64,000 nucleotides of DNA from Microbacterium sp. SY138 (GCF_039729145.1 NZ_CP155793.1:1054001-1118000); one strand, 5' to 3'. Positions 35,674 through 45,293 are shown, counted from the stretch's first letter. Notes: generated by a model not told the origin, from the letters alone. A program made the numbers and translations.

Positions 35674-35860
35674 GGTCCGAGTCTGCCAGGGGAGAGCCGG
35701 CGGAGCGGACGATGCCCATGGTGGTTCGAACCTCCCGCGACGACGCTCCGGCAGCCGTTCTCCGTGCCACCCGCCACCGGCATTCACCTCGAGGTCACGA
35801 GCCGGTCATCCGACGCCCGTACCGTCGCGACGGACCGCGCTTCGAAAGGACCTCCTCGCA

Positions 35861-37789
35861 ATGACCTCCCCCTCCCGGCCGAAGCGAGGACGACTCGCTC
35901 TCCTCGGCGCCGCCATCGCTCTCGCCGGAATCCTCGTGGGCCCGCCCGCACATGCGGCGGACGGATCGCTCGCGGTCGACTCCCCGAGCATCGCGATCGA
36001 GGAAACCGTGACCTTCACGTTCGATGCCGGCACGGCTGTTCACGACCGCAACTGGATCGGGATCTATCGCGACGGCGTGGTGCCCGGTGGTCCGGCGTCC
36101 CTGGACTGGCGATACGTTCCCACCGCGGCGGGTGAGGTCACCTGGAACCCTTCGACGCGTGAGGGGTGGACCCGCAACTCGTCGACGATGGGAGCGGGGG
36201 AGTACGACGTCTATCTCCTCGAGGACGACGGCTACAACGTGCTCGCCGGACCCATCGACCTCACCGTCACGGACGATGACGCCGAGCCGCCCGTCACGCC
36301 TGCTGAGCCGAAGTCGGAGATCGAGGGGAAGAGCGGCCTCAACGTGCTGACGTTCAATGTGTGGCACGGCGGCACGCAGGTCGCCGACGGGGCACGGCAG
36401 ATCGCCGACATCATCACGCAGACCGATGCCGATGTGACGTTCCTGCCCGAGGTGGGTCAGGCTCCCGCCCAGGTCGCGGCACTGCTCGGGTATCAGCACC
36501 TCACTGCGACCGACACCGGAATCGTCTCGCGGTATCCGATTCTCTCGACGGACACGGTCGGGCGCTGGTGGTCGAAAGCGGTGCTCGATGTGAACGGCTC
36601 CGAGGTGGTCGTCTACGGCGGTCACCTGGAGTACCGCTGGTACACGACCTACCTTCCGCGGGGGTACGGCGGCGAGGTCCTCGGTGACTGGCCGGCCGGC
36701 TGGAACACCTGGAACAAGCTCGGCGCTCCCGTGACCGATGTCGAGGCGATCCTGAAGGCGAACGAGCAGTCCGGCCGCCCCGCTGCGGCTGCGGATCTCG
36801 TCGCCGACATCGACGCCGAGCGAGCGGCGGGACGACTCGCCATCGTGGGCGGAGATTTCAACGAACCACCCTCGCAGGACTGGACGGCTGCCACCGCCGG
36901 TCTCTTCGATCACAACGGCGTCGTCGTCCCCTGGCAGACGACGCAGACGCTGCTCGACGGGGGACTGATCGACGCCTTCCGCACGGTGCACCCCGACCCG
37001 GTGGCGAACCCGGGCTTCACCTGGCCTTCGGACAACCCCCTGTTCCCCACGTCATCGCTCACCTGGGCGCCGGAAGCGGATGAGCGCGACCGTATCGACT
37101 ACATCTTCGCGACGCCGGACCGGCGGCTCTCGATCGACGGAGCGGCCGTGGTCGGTCCACAGTCGAGCATCGTGCGCAACGCCCGCGTCGTCGACGACAG
37201 CGCCGATGAGATCATCACTCCGGATGCCGTCTGGCCCTCCGATCACAAGGCTGTCCTGGCGAACTTCACGGTCTGCGACGAGGGGTGCGCGAAGCCCGAG
37301 CCCGAGCCCGAGCAGCCGAACGTGCAGCTCGGCGCGGCCTCGGTCGCTGCAGGAAGCGACGTCACGATCTCGGGTACCGATTTCCCCGCCACGACCGCGC
37401 TGCGGATCGAGCTGCGTTCGACTCCGATGCCGCTCGGGACGGCGACGACGGATGCGTCGGGCGCGTTCCGTGCGACCGTCACCGTTCCCGCGGACGCATC
37501 CCCCGGGGCTCACAGCATCGTCGTCATCGACCCCGATGGTGCGGAGACGACCGTCGCGCTCACCGTGACCGCTTCTATCGGTGGCGAATCGCCAGGGGGT
37601 ACCCCGGGCGGCGCACCCGGCACCGGGGGAGCCGCAGCCCCCGGATCCGGGGGCTTCACGGTTGATCCGACGGGCGGTGCCGACCCGGCCTCGGCGGCGT
37701 GCCGGCATCGCCCGATCCCGATTCCGATCCCGATTGCGGAGCAAATGCGCCGAGGTCAGGAGTTCACGCGGATGATCTCCTGCTGGTAG
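35861..37789 (+). CDS. Secreted endonuclease/exonuclease/phosphatase-family protein
   Basis: The 642-residue protein has a Sec signal peptide (about 1-32, cleavage after AHA). An Ig-like beta domain (about 35-140) follows, then an EEP hydrolase domain (about 158-448) with VLTFNVWHGG, FLPEVG, YGGHLEY, VGGDFNEPP, RIDYIFA and the catalytic SDH in WPSDHKAVL. A second Ig-like domain (about 468-556) and a Gly/Pro-rich tail come last. It could act on extracellular DNA, inositol phosphates or sphingomyelin-like esters. The final 25 residues (ACRHRPIPIPIPIAEQ...) look like out-of-frame sequence and no LPxTG anchor is present, suggesting a frameshift at the GATCCC/GATTCC repeat near 37718. It overlaps the convergent ThDP gene by 34 bp. 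Confidence 0.85.
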   Translation: MTSPSRPKRGRLALLGAAIALAGILVGPPAHAADGSLAVDSPSIAIEETVTFTFDAGTAVHDRNWIGIYRDGVVPGGPASLDWRYVPTAAGEVTWNPSTREGWTRNSSTMGAGEYDVYLLEDDGYNVLAGPIDLTVTDDDAEPPVTPAEPKSEIEGKSGLNVLTFNVWHGGTQVADGARQIADIITQTDADVTFLPEVGQAPAQVAALLGYQHLTATDTGIVSRYPILSTDTVGRWWSKAVLDVNGSEVVVYGGHLEYRWYTTYLPRGYGGEVLGDWPAGWNTWNKLGAPVTDVEAILKANEQSGRPAAAADLVADIDAERAAGRLAIVGGDFNEPPSQDWTAATAGLFDHNGVVVPWQTTQTLLDGGLIDAFRTVHPDPVANPGFTWPSDNPLFPTSSLTWAPEADERDRIDYIFATPDRRLSIDGAAVVGPQSSIVRNARVVDDSADEIITPDAVWPSDHKAVLANFTVCDEGCAKPEPEPEQPNVQLGAASVAAGSDVTISGTDFPATTALRIELRSTPMPLGTATTDASGAFRATVTVPADASPGAHSIVVIDPDGAETTVALTVTASIGGESPGGTPGGAPGTGGAAAPGSGGFTVDPTGGADPASAACRHRPIPIPIPIAEQMRRGQEFTRMISCW

Positions 37790-39405
37790 GGCGCGATCAC
37801 GTCGCCCGAGATGCGCAGATCGAGGAGCAGGAAGGGGCGCGTCGCCGGGTCCTCTTCCGCCCAGCTCGCGAGGCGTTCGAGGTCGGAAAGCGCGCGCACC
37901 ACCACGCCCTCGGCGCCGACCGCAGCGCCGAATGCCGCGAAGTCGACCTCGGGAATGCGCATCGGGCCCTCCGCCAGCCCCTTGAGACCGTAGAGGTTCA
38001 CCTCGGCACCGTAGGCGGCGTCGTTCCAGACCACGGCCATGCCGCGGCCGCCGGCAGCACGCACCGCGGATTCCAGATCCGCGATCGCCATGAGCCCACC
38101 GCCGTCGCCCGATGTCAGCACCACGGTCGATTCCCGTCGTGCCAACGCCGCACCGACCACGCTCGGCCAGCCCTGCCCGATCGACTGGAACGCGGTGCCG
38201 ACCATCATCATGCGGTCGGGAGCGGCGACCGGCCAGTACATGTTCGCCCACCCGATGAAGTGTCCGCCGTCGGACACCACGACGCGGTCTTCCGGGAGCA
38301 GCTCGGCGATGCGGCGGGCGGCGGAGCGCGGGTCGAGGCGTCCGTCCGGAGCGAGCTCGTCGCCGGCATCGTACGTGCGCGCGGACGCGACATCGACCGT
38401 CTCGCGCCACGGGCTCGCCGATCCGGCCGACCCGATCCTGGCGACGAGGTCCTCCGCGGCCAGCCGGGCGTCGGCACGCACGAAGCCTCCGACGTGCGCG
38501 TGTGTCGCAGCCGGTGCGATGTCGATCTGGAAGACGCGCGTGCCCGGAGCGAACAGTTCGCCGAACCGCATCGTGAACTGGTTCAGCGCGGCACCGAACA
38601 CGACGACGACGTCGGCAGAGCGCACGAGCTCCATCGCGCCATCGGCACCGAAGCCGCCGGTCACACCGAGGTCGTAGCGCGTGTCGGGGAACACCCCGCG
38701 GCCGAGAGCCGACGATGCGGTGAGGGCGCCCGTCACGGCCGCAAGTTCTCCCAGCGCGGCGCTCGCTCCGGACAGCCACGCGCCGCGACCGGCGAGCAGG
38801 AACGGCCGCTCGGCACCTGCCAGCGCGGCGGCGATCTCGTCGAGCATCGCGTCGGCGAACTCCCCGCGCGGGGGGAGCGGAGCGGGGATGCGCGGAGACG
38901 GCGCCTCCGGGACCTCGCCCGCCTCGAGCGCCGCGACGTCGTACGGGATCGCGAGGACGACGGGCACCCGGTAGGTGAGGGCGTGCTCGATCGCGATGAC
39001 GGTGGTGGCGGCGGCGTCCGCACGCCCCACGGTATAGGTGCGGGCACCCACGGCGGAGGCGAGAGCGATCTGGTCGACGTCCCAGGGGCGGGGACCGGAC
39101 GTGGGCTCGTCTCCGACGACGAGCACGAGCGGCACGTGCGCCTGCACGGCTTCTGCGAGCGCGGTCAGGGTGTTCGTGAAACCGGCGCCGTACGTCGACG
39201 TGCCGGCGGCGATCCGACCCGACGCCCGGAAATGGGCGTCGGCCGCGACCACGGCGCCCTGTTCATGGCGGACAGCGGTGAACACGGCATCCGTCTGCGT
39301 CTCGATCGCATCGAGGAAGTAGGCGTTGCCGTTGCCCATCACCCCGAACACGGCGTCGATGTGCTGGGCGAGAGTGAGGGCGACGTGCGCGGACACGGTG
39401 GGCAT
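37756..39405 (-). CDS. Thiamine-diphosphate-dependent enzyme (acetolactate synthase/decarboxylase family)
   Basis: This 549-residue protein has the three ThDP-enzyme domains: an N-terminal PYR domain with the catalytic Glu in RHEQGAVVAADA, a central domain (DVVVVFGAALNQ), and a C-terminal PP domain whose GDGGG ... WNDAAYG matches the metal/diphosphate motif. The family decarboxylates 2-oxo acids or makes acetolactate. This sequence is not close to IlvB by length or context and its substrate is unknown. It is encoded alone, divergent from a phosphoribosyltransferase gene. Confidence 0.85.
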   Translation of the reverse strand: MPTVSAHVALTLAQHIDAVFGVMGNGNAYFLDAIETQTDAVFTAVRHEQGAVVAADAHFRASGRIAAGTSTYGAGFTNTLTALAEAVQAHVPLVLVVGDEPTSGPRPWDVDQIALASAVGARTYTVGRADAAATTVIAIEHALTYRVPVVLAIPYDVAALEAGEVPEAPSPRIPAPLPPRGEFADAMLDEIAAALAGAERPFLLAGRGAWLSGASAALGELAAVTGALTASSALGRGVFPDTRYDLGVTGGFGADGAMELVRSADVVVVFGAALNQFTMRFGELFAPGTRVFQIDIAPAATHAHVGGFVRADARLAAEDLVARIGSAGSASPWRETVDVASARTYDAGDELAPDGRLDPRSAARRIAELLPEDRVVVSDGGHFIGWANMYWPVAAPDRMMMVGTAFQSIGQGWPSVVGAALARRESTVVLTSGDGGGLMAIADLESAVRAAGGRGMAVVWNDAAYGAEVNLYGLKGLAEGPMRIPEVDFAAFGAAVGAEGVVVRALSDLERLASWAEEDPATRPFLLLDLRISGDVIAPYQQEIIRVNS

Positions 39406-39568
39406 GCGAAAGCCTTTCGAGACAGGGACGGAGGTAGTGCGGAATCCGTATGTGTCTCGCCTCTGCGTCTTCGCGGAGTGCTTCGTGCCTCTTTTTCAGG
39501 CACCGGCCGGGCCGGACCCGCTCAGTCTACCGGCGGGAGACCTTTGCGGAATGCGGGAGAATGCAGGA

Positions 39569-40078
39569 ATGACTGATGCAGAGATCGAGCGCGAGACACT
39601 CACCTGGGACGGCTTCGGAGCGGCGACGCGCGATCTGGCACGGAACATCCTCGACAGCGGCTTCATGCCCGAGGTCGTCGTGGCCATCGCGCGCGGCGGA
39701 CTCCTCCCGGCAGGCGCGATCGCCTACGGTCTCGGCGCCAAGAACTGCGGAGCGATCAACGTCGAGTTCTATACCGGCATCGGCACCGTGCTCGACGCAC
39801 CGGAGGTGCTGCCTCCCGAGCTCGACATGGCGTACCTGGACGGACGCCGCGTGCTGCTCGTCGACGATGTCGCGGATTCGGGTCGCACGCTCGCCCTGGC
39901 CGTGCAGCTGCTGAAGGACAAGGGGGCCGACGTGCGGTCGGTCACGATCTACACCAAGCCGTCGACGATCATCCAGCCCGACTTCGCCTGGAAGGACACC
40001 GACCTCTGGATCGACTTCCCGTGGTCGTTCCGTGGAACCGTCCGCGAAGAGGATCAGGGGCTCGCGCCCTCCGCCTGA
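39569..40078 (+). CDS. Phosphoribosyltransferase (purine/xanthine type)
   Basis: The 169-residue type I PRTase has the PRPP-binding loop VLLVDDVADSGRT (about 92-104) preceded by two acidic residues, and AIARGGLLPAG near residue 40. It resembles bacterial xanthine/hypoxanthine-guanine phosphoribosyltransferases that salvage purine bases. The ATG at 39569 has GCAGGA upstream. A small dyad, GTGCCT-N7-AGGCAC (39485-39503), lies in the divergent promoter region shared with the ThDP gene. Confidence 0.87.
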   Translation: MTDAEIERETLTWDGFGAATRDLARNILDSGFMPEVVVAIARGGLLPAGAIAYGLGAKNCGAINVEFYTGIGTVLDAPEVLPPELDMAYLDGRRVLLVDDVADSGRTLALAVQLLKDKGADVRSVTIYTKPSTIIQPDFAWKDTDLWIDFPWSFRGTVREEDQGLAPSA

Positions 40079-40094
40079 GCCTGCTGCGCGGGGG

Positions 40095-41618
40095 TCACGC
40101 GTGCAGCAGCGAACGCAGCGTCTGGATCGTGTCGGCCTCGACTGCGGTTTTGTCGGTGCGGTATCCCTTCACGCGAGCGAATCGCAGCGCGATGCCTCCC
40201 GGGTATCGCGGTGAGCGCTGCACGCCGTCGATCGCGATCTCCACGACGAGCTCGGGGCGCAGGAACACGGTCGATGCGGTGCGGTGCGACTCGTGCTCGG
40301 GGAACTCCGCGGTCTGCCACCTCAGCAGTTCATCGGTGAGCCCCTTGAACGTCTTGCCGACCATGACGAACCCGCCGGGGTCGCCGAACTCCCCTTCGGG
40401 GTCGCGGGCACCGAGGTGGAGGTTCGAGAGCCAGCCGCGACGTCGTCCGGAACCCCATTCCGCACCGAGCACCACGAGGTCGAACGTCAGGACCGGCTTG
40501 ACCTTGATCCAGGACTTGCCTCGGCGGCCCGCCGCGTAGGGCGCGTCGATCGCCTTGACCACGACGCCTTCGTGGCCTGCGGCGAGGGCGTCGCGCGACA
40601 GCTGCTCGGCGGCATCGGCATCGTCGGTGACGAGGCCGGGCATCCGCCATTCGCCGGCCACGCGTTCCAGTTCGGCCAGCCGCACGGACAGCGGCTCGTC
40701 GATCAGGTCGCGTCCATCCACGTGCAGCACATCGAAGAACCACGGCCGCAGGACGAGTTCGCGGGACACATCGGCGCCGAACCGCGACATCGTCTCCTGG
40801 AACGGGCGCGGCCCTCCGTCCTCGTCGAGCGAGAGCGTCTCCCCGTCGAGGATGACATCCGTGACGGGGAGCGCGCGCACGATCTCGACGAGCTCCGGCA
40901 CCCGGTGGGTGACGTCGGCGAGGCTCCGCGTGTAGACGCCGACCTCGTCGCCATGACGGTGCACCTGGATGCGGGCGCCATCGAGCTTGTACTCGACCGA
41001 CGCCTCGCCGGTGATCTCGAGCGCGGCGGAGGGAGTCGGCGCGGTGGCCGCCAGCATCGGGAGGACCGGGCGACCGACCTGTAGCCCGACCGCGTCGAGG
41101 TCGCCCACGTCTCCCGTGAGCGCGATGCGGGCGGTCTCGCCGAGGTCGCCGGAGAGCATGGCTGCGCGCCGGACGGTCGCCGGCGCTCGATCGGAGGCCC
41201 GGGCGATCGCGTCGAGCAGCACCCCGGACAGAGCGCCGGTGCGCAGCTCGCCGAGCATCGCCCGGACGAGGAAGTCCCATTCGGGGGCCGTGGCGCGGGA
41301 GGCGAGTTCGCCGAGGATGCTGCTCCGGGCGGAGGTGGAGCCGGAACCGGACGTCGCCGCCAGCGAGTCCAGGGCCCGGTCGACGTCGAGCACGGACAAC
41401 GTCGGACTCTCGGTGTGCGTGATGTCGAGGGCGGCGATGCCTCGCCACCCGACCCCGAGCTTGCCCTGGCGGGGAGCCGCGAGGAGAAGACCCATGACCG
41501 CGGCGATCTCGCTCGGTTCTGCCTGCGTGAGCAGGTCGGCGAGGGCCTCGATCTTGGCGAGCCGGGACGACGTGGCTCCGACACGGTCGGTGGTGGAGAC
41601 GAGCTCTGCGAGCAGCAT
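40095..41618 (-). CDS. ligB: ATP-dependent DNA ligase (LigB type)
   Basis: The 507-residue protein matches the mycobacterial LigB layout. An N-terminal DNA-binding domain (about 1-190) is followed by the adenylation domain with nucleophile KLDG (in EYKLDGARIQVHR), DGETLSLD, GHEGVVVKA and WIKVKP. A C-terminal OB fold contains SNLHLGARD and RFARVKGYR. It seals DNA nicks with ATP and is a repair ligase additional to the essential NAD-dependent LigA. ATG 41618 (MLLAELVST) was chosen over a longer frame because it fits LigB homologues. Confidence 0.95.
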   Translation of the reverse strand: MLLAELVSTTDRVGATSSRLAKIEALADLLTQAEPSEIAAVMGLLLAAPRQGKLGVGWRGIAALDITHTESPTLSVLDVDRALDSLAATSGSGSTSARSSILGELASRATAPEWDFLVRAMLGELRTGALSGVLLDAIARASDRAPATVRRAAMLSGDLGETARIALTGDVGDLDAVGLQVGRPVLPMLAATAPTPSAALEITGEASVEYKLDGARIQVHRHGDEVGVYTRSLADVTHRVPELVEIVRALPVTDVILDGETLSLDEDGGPRPFQETMSRFGADVSRELVLRPWFFDVLHVDGRDLIDEPLSVRLAELERVAGEWRMPGLVTDDADAAEQLSRDALAAGHEGVVVKAIDAPYAAGRRGKSWIKVKPVLTFDLVVLGAEWGSGRRRGWLSNLHLGARDPEGEFGDPGGFVMVGKTFKGLTDELLRWQTAEFPEHESHRTASTVFLRPELVVEIAIDGVQRSPRYPGGIALRFARVKGYRTDKTAVEADTIQTLRSLLHA

Positions 41619-41690
41619 GTGGGCATTCTCGCACCGGGGTACGACACTCGGGTGGCAGGGGTCTCCCACCTGGTGTGCTGACGGGCCCGC

Positions 41691-42461
41691 TCAGCGCCCG
41701 CCGAACTCGGGCTTCCGCTTCTCCTGGAAGGCCGCGAAGCCCTCGCGGTAGTCGTCGGTGTAGCACAGCGCGGCCTGCGCGGCGTTCTCGATGCCGACCG
41801 CATCCCACAGCGCGAGCCGCTCGTCGCGGATGCGGGCGATGAGCTCCTTGCTCGCCAGGAACGCCGCCGTGGCACCGCGCGCCGCCGTCGCTGCGGCATC
41901 CGTCGTCGCCTGCACGACCTCGTCATCCGGGAACACGCGCGAGAACAGGCCCGATGCCACGGCCTCCGCGCCGCTCATGAGGCGGCCCGTGTAGATGAGG
42001 TCGAGTGTCTTGTGCGCCCCGAGCCGATCGAGGAACAGGGCGTGGCCGCCGGAGTCGAGCGTCGCGCCGAGCGCCGCGAACGGGGAGCCGATCTTCGCAG
42101 ACTCGGCTACGTACACGACATCGGTCGCGATCAGGAGGCCGAGGCCGACCCCGAGGCAGGCACCGTGCGCGACGGCGAACGTCGGCGCGGGAAACCGGGA
42201 CATCCGCTGCAGCAACGGCGTCACGAGGCCGCCGAGGTAGCCGAGCACATCGTCATCCCGCGGGTCGACGCCGGAGATATCCCGCCCAGCGCAGAACCCG
42301 CGTCCTTCGCCACGGAGCACGAGGGCCCGCACGCCCGCCGTCTCCGCCTCGACATATGCGGTGTCGAGTTCCGCCAGCCCCTGTTCATCGAGGGCGTTCC
42401 GCTTCGACGGCGCGTTCAGCACGATCGTGGCGACGTCGTCGGCGATGGTGAGGTCGATCAT
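41691..42461 (-). CDS. paaG: Enoyl-CoA hydratase/isomerase, probable PaaG
   Basis: This 256-residue crotonase-fold protein has GEGRGFCAGRDISG for the oxyanion hole, GSPFAALG, and a C-terminal DYREGFAAFQEKRKPEFGGR. The tail and CAGRD resemble PaaG, which isomerises ring-1,2-epoxyphenylacetyl-CoA to the oxepin. GGAGG precedes the ATG, and the gene follows paaE by 13 bp as the last member of the paaA-E transcript. Assignment to PaaG rather than PaaF rests on similarity by eye and position. Confidence 0.85.
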   Translation of the reverse strand: MIDLTIADDVATIVLNAPSKRNALDEQGLAELDTAYVEAETAGVRALVLRGEGRGFCAGRDISGVDPRDDDVLGYLGGLVTPLLQRMSRFPAPTFAVAHGACLGVGLGLLIATDVVYVAESAKIGSPFAALGATLDSGGHALFLDRLGAHKTLDLIYTGRLMSGAEAVASGLFSRVFPDDEVVQATTDAAATAARGATAAFLASKELIARIRDERLALWDAVGIENAAQAALCYTDDYREGFAAFQEKRKPEFGGR

Positions 42462-42474
42462 GGGGCCTCCGGGG

Positions 42475-43638
42475 TCAGACGTCGTAGTCGACGACCACGC
42501 GGTCGCTGGTCGGGTGGGACTGGCAGGTGAGCACGAATCCGCGTTCGAGCTCGTCGGGCTCGAGCGCGTAGTTCTCGGTCATGGTCACGCTGCCCTCGAT
42601 CACGCGCGCGCGGCACGTGCCGCAGACGCCGCCCGCGCAGGCGAACGGAGCGTCGGGCCGCACGCGCAGCGCCGCGTTGAGCACCGACTCGTGTGCATCC
42701 ACCGGGCTCTCCACGGTCGAGGAGACACCGTCGAGCGTGACCTCGATGCGCACGGTCTTCTCGCCGGCGCGCACCTGCACCGGCCGGGCCGCACGTGCCG
42801 GTTCATCACCGGTCGTGAACAGCTCGAAGCGGATGTGCGAGCGATCGACCCCGACATCGGCCAGCACCTCGCGACAGAGGTCGACCAGCGCGAGAGGTCC
42901 GCACAGGAACCATTCATCGACGGTCGCGGGCGGGATGAGGGTGCCGAGGATCGTGCGGAGCTTCTCCTCGTCGATGCGTCCGGACAGCACAGGAGCCGCC
43001 CGCTGCTCTCGGGACAGCACGTGGTGGAGCACGAGCCTCGTCGGGAAGCGGTCCTTGAGGTCGGCCAGATCTTCCAGGAACATCACGTCGAGCGTCGCGC
43101 GGTTCGTGTAGAGCAGGGTGAACCGCGACGTGTCCGACCGGTTCAGCACCGTGTGCGCGAGTGCCATCAGCGGCGTGATGCCGGAGCCGGCGGCGATCCC
43201 CACCACATGGCGGTCGTCGAGGTCGTCGAGCGCCGAGGTGAAGGTGCCCTGCGGGCTCATGACGTCGATCTCGAAGCCGGCGTGCAGGCCTGTCTGCGCC
43301 CACGTGGAGAAGAGTCCGCCCTCGTCGCGCTTAACGGCGACGCTCAGCCGGGTGTCCTGTCCGTCGTCGCGATGCTCCGGTGCGCGGCACAGCGAGTAGG
43401 AGCGCCGCACCTCGACGCCGTCGAGGGTGGTGCGCAGGGCGACGTACTGACCGGGAAGGTGGTCGTATTCGTCGGCGAGCGCGGCCGGGACCGTGAACGT
43501 CACTTCCACGGCATCCTCGGTGAGCGGACGCACGTCGTCGACGACGAGGGTGTGGAAACGGGCGCGCTTCCGGGGGGAGGTCGCGCGTGCGGCGGTCGTC
43601 CGCGGCGAGGGCGCGGGCGCCGAGGTGAAGAGCGACAT
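42475..43638 (-). CDS. paaE: Phenylacetyl-CoA epoxidase reductase
   Basis: The 387-residue reductase has a ferredoxin-NADP-reductase-like FAD domain (LPGQYVALR, RRSYSLCRAP), an NAD(P)H domain (GIAAGSGITPLMAL, FLCGPLALV), and a C-terminal plant-type [2Fe-2S] domain with CAGGVCGTCRA and a distal Cys in LTCQSHP. It passes electrons from NADPH to the PaaAC di-iron oxygenase. It lies 1 bp after paaD in the conserved paaABCDE order. Confidence 0.97.
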   Translation of the reverse strand: MSLFTSAPAPSPRTTAARATSPRKRARFHTLVVDDVRPLTEDAVEVTFTVPAALADEYDHLPGQYVALRTTLDGVEVRRSYSLCRAPEHRDDGQDTRLSVAVKRDEGGLFSTWAQTGLHAGFEIDVMSPQGTFTSALDDLDDRHVVGIAAGSGITPLMALAHTVLNRSDTSRFTLLYTNRATLDVMFLEDLADLKDRFPTRLVLHHVLSREQRAAPVLSGRIDEEKLRTILGTLIPPATVDEWFLCGPLALVDLCREVLADVGVDRSHIRFELFTTGDEPARAARPVQVRAGEKTVRIEVTLDGVSSTVESPVDAHESVLNAALRVRPDAPFACAGGVCGTCRARVIEGSVTMTENYALEPDELERGFVLTCQSHPTSDRVVVDYDV

Positions 43639-43639
43639 G

Positions 43640-44134
43640 TCAGTGCACCTTGAAGTGGTCGAAGGGCTCGAGGCAGGCGCGGCACTCGAAGAGCGCCTTG
43701 CACGAGGTCGAGCCGAAGTGGGAGACCTCGCGGGTGTCGAGCGACCCGCATCGCGGGCAGCGCACGCTCAGCGCCAGGCGGATCGGCCCGGTCGAGACGG
43801 CGGCGCGGCCGGAGGGCGGCGCGATGCCGTACTCCGCGAGCTTCGTCTTGCCGGCTTCCGTCATCCAGTCCGTCGTCCAGGCGGGCGAGAGGACCAGCCG
43901 CACATCGACCCGGTCGAAGCCGGCGGCGGTGAGGGCGAGGATCACATCGTCTCGGATCGTGTCCATCGCGGGGCAGCCGCTGTACGTCGGCGTGATGTCG
44001 ACGTGCACCCGGGTGCCGTCGACCTCGACCGCACGGAGCACGCCGAGGTCCTCGATCGTGAGGACGGGGACCTCGGGGTCGGGAACGGAAGCGGCGATCC
44101 GCCAGGCGGCCTGCGTCGGAGTGAGAGTCACCAT
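43640..44134 (-). CDS. paaD: Phenylacetyl-CoA epoxidase assembly protein
   Basis: This 164-residue SufT/MIP18-type protein has VPDPEVPVLTIEDLG at the N-terminus and a C-terminal zinc-ribbon with RCPRCGS and ECRAC cysteine pairs. PaaD is thought to help assemble or mature the iron cofactors of the epoxidase. It overlaps paaC by 7 bp and precedes paaE. Confidence 0.95.
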   Translation of the reverse strand: MVTLTPTQAAWRIAASVPDPEVPVLTIEDLGVLRAVEVDGTRVHVDITPTYSGCPAMDTIRDDVILALTAAGFDRVDVRLVLSPAWTTDWMTEAGKTKLAEYGIAPPSGRAAVSTGPIRLALSVRCPRCGSLDTREVSHFGSTSCKALFECRACLEPFDHFKVH

Positions 44135-44991
44135 GTCGCCCCCGGATGCCGTCGCGCGAGCACCTGCATCTCGGCGAGGATGTGGCCGAGGGGGGTCGCG
44201 TGCGCGCCGCGACGCCCGCCCGCCGACGACGACATGACGTCGGGAACCGTCAGCTCCGCCTCGGTGAAGACGGTCGCGACCACGCCGTCGAACCCGGGAC
44301 GCAGGCGCGACGGGGACACGGCCGCATCGCCGAGTCGCTCGATCAGCTCATCGTCGCGGAACAGCTCGTCGACGTACGGCCAGACATCACCGATCGCCCG
44401 GATGATGCGGGTGCGGGACTCCTCGGTGCCACCCGCGAGGCGCAGCATCCACTGCACGGCGTGATCGCGGTGGTAGTCGACCTCCTTGAGCGATTTCTCG
44501 GCGATCGCGGCGAAGGTCTCGTCGCTGCTGCCGCGCAACGCCGTGTAGAGCTCGAACATGTAGGTCGCCACGACGAACTGTCGGGCGATCGTCTGGGCGA
44601 AGTCGCCGTTGGGCTGCTGCACGATCCACGCGCAACGGAACTCGGGCTCGTCGCGGAAGAAGGCGAGGTCGTCTTCGCTGCGGCCGTCGTACGACCCCGC
44701 GTAGTGCAGGAACGAGCGCGCGTGGCCGAGCAGGTCGAGCGCGATGTTGCCCAGGGCCACGTCCTCCTCCAGCTCCGGGGCCCGCGAGATCCAGGCGCCC
44801 AGCTGCTGGGAGAGGATGAGGGCGTCATCTCCGAGGCGCAGTGCGTACTCGGCGATGTCGGCGGACGTGGCCACCGCGCCGGTGCCGGAGAGCTCCTGCG
44901 AGAGGCGGAGTTCGTCGACCGAGACGTCGCCGTGGATGTCGCCGTGAACGTCGACGTCCTCGGGCGCGGTGGTCGGGTGCGGTGTGCTCAC
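44128..44991 (-). CDS. paaC: Phenylacetyl-CoA epoxidase structural subunit
   Basis: The 287-residue ferritin-like helical protein lacks most di-iron ligands, as expected for the PaaC partner of PaaA. Features are YALRLGDDALILSQQLGAW, NIALDLLGHARSF, and SLKEVDYHRDHAVQWMLRL. The GTG start at 44991 overlaps the paaB stop (GTGA). The first 30 residues are unconserved-looking and include a DVHGDIHGDV near-repeat. Confidence 0.95.
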   Translation of the reverse strand: MSTPHPTTAPEDVDVHGDIHGDVSVDELRLSQELSGTGAVATSADIAEYALRLGDDALILSQQLGAWISRAPELEEDVALGNIALDLLGHARSFLHYAGSYDGRSEDDLAFFRDEPEFRCAWIVQQPNGDFAQTIARQFVVATYMFELYTALRGSSDETFAAIAEKSLKEVDYHRDHAVQWMLRLAGGTEESRTRIIRAIGDVWPYVDELFRDDELIERLGDAAVSPSRLRPGFDGVVATVFTEAELTVPDVMSSSAGGRRGAHATPLGHILAEMQVLARRHPGATW

Positions 44992-45293
44992 AGGTGCGGC
45001 ACTCCCTCGGAAGCCGTGTAGTACACGGCGTGGCGGTAGTTCTTGCCCGCGGGGCTCTCGAAGTATGCGCCCTTGGCGTCGGGATCGCTCGTGGTGATCG
45101 CGTCGGCGGGCGCCACCCAGATCGACACGCCCTCGCCGCGGCGGGTGTAGAGGTCGCGCGCGTTGCGGATCGCCATCTCGGCGTCGGGCGCGTGCAGCGA
45201 GCCGACGTGCACGTGGCTGAGCCCGCGATTGGCGCGCACGAACACCTCCCACAGCGGCCAGGGTTCGCGCTCATCCGCGCCCGGTGTCGCCAT
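44988..45293 (-). CDS. paaB: Phenylacetyl-CoA epoxidase subunit PaaB
   Basis: This small 101-residue subunit contains WPLWEVFVRANRGLSHVHVGSLHAPDAEMA split by the family's beta hairpin, then NARDLYTRRGEGVSIWVAP. PaaB bridges PaaAC heterodimers. The ATG at 45293 shares one base with the paaA stop. The longer open frame upstream is rejected. Confidence 0.96.
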   Translation of the reverse strand: MATPGADEREPWPLWEVFVRANRGLSHVHVGSLHAPDAEMAIRNARDLYTRRGEGVSIWVAPADAITTSDPDAKGAYFESPAGKNYRHAVYYTASEGVPHL

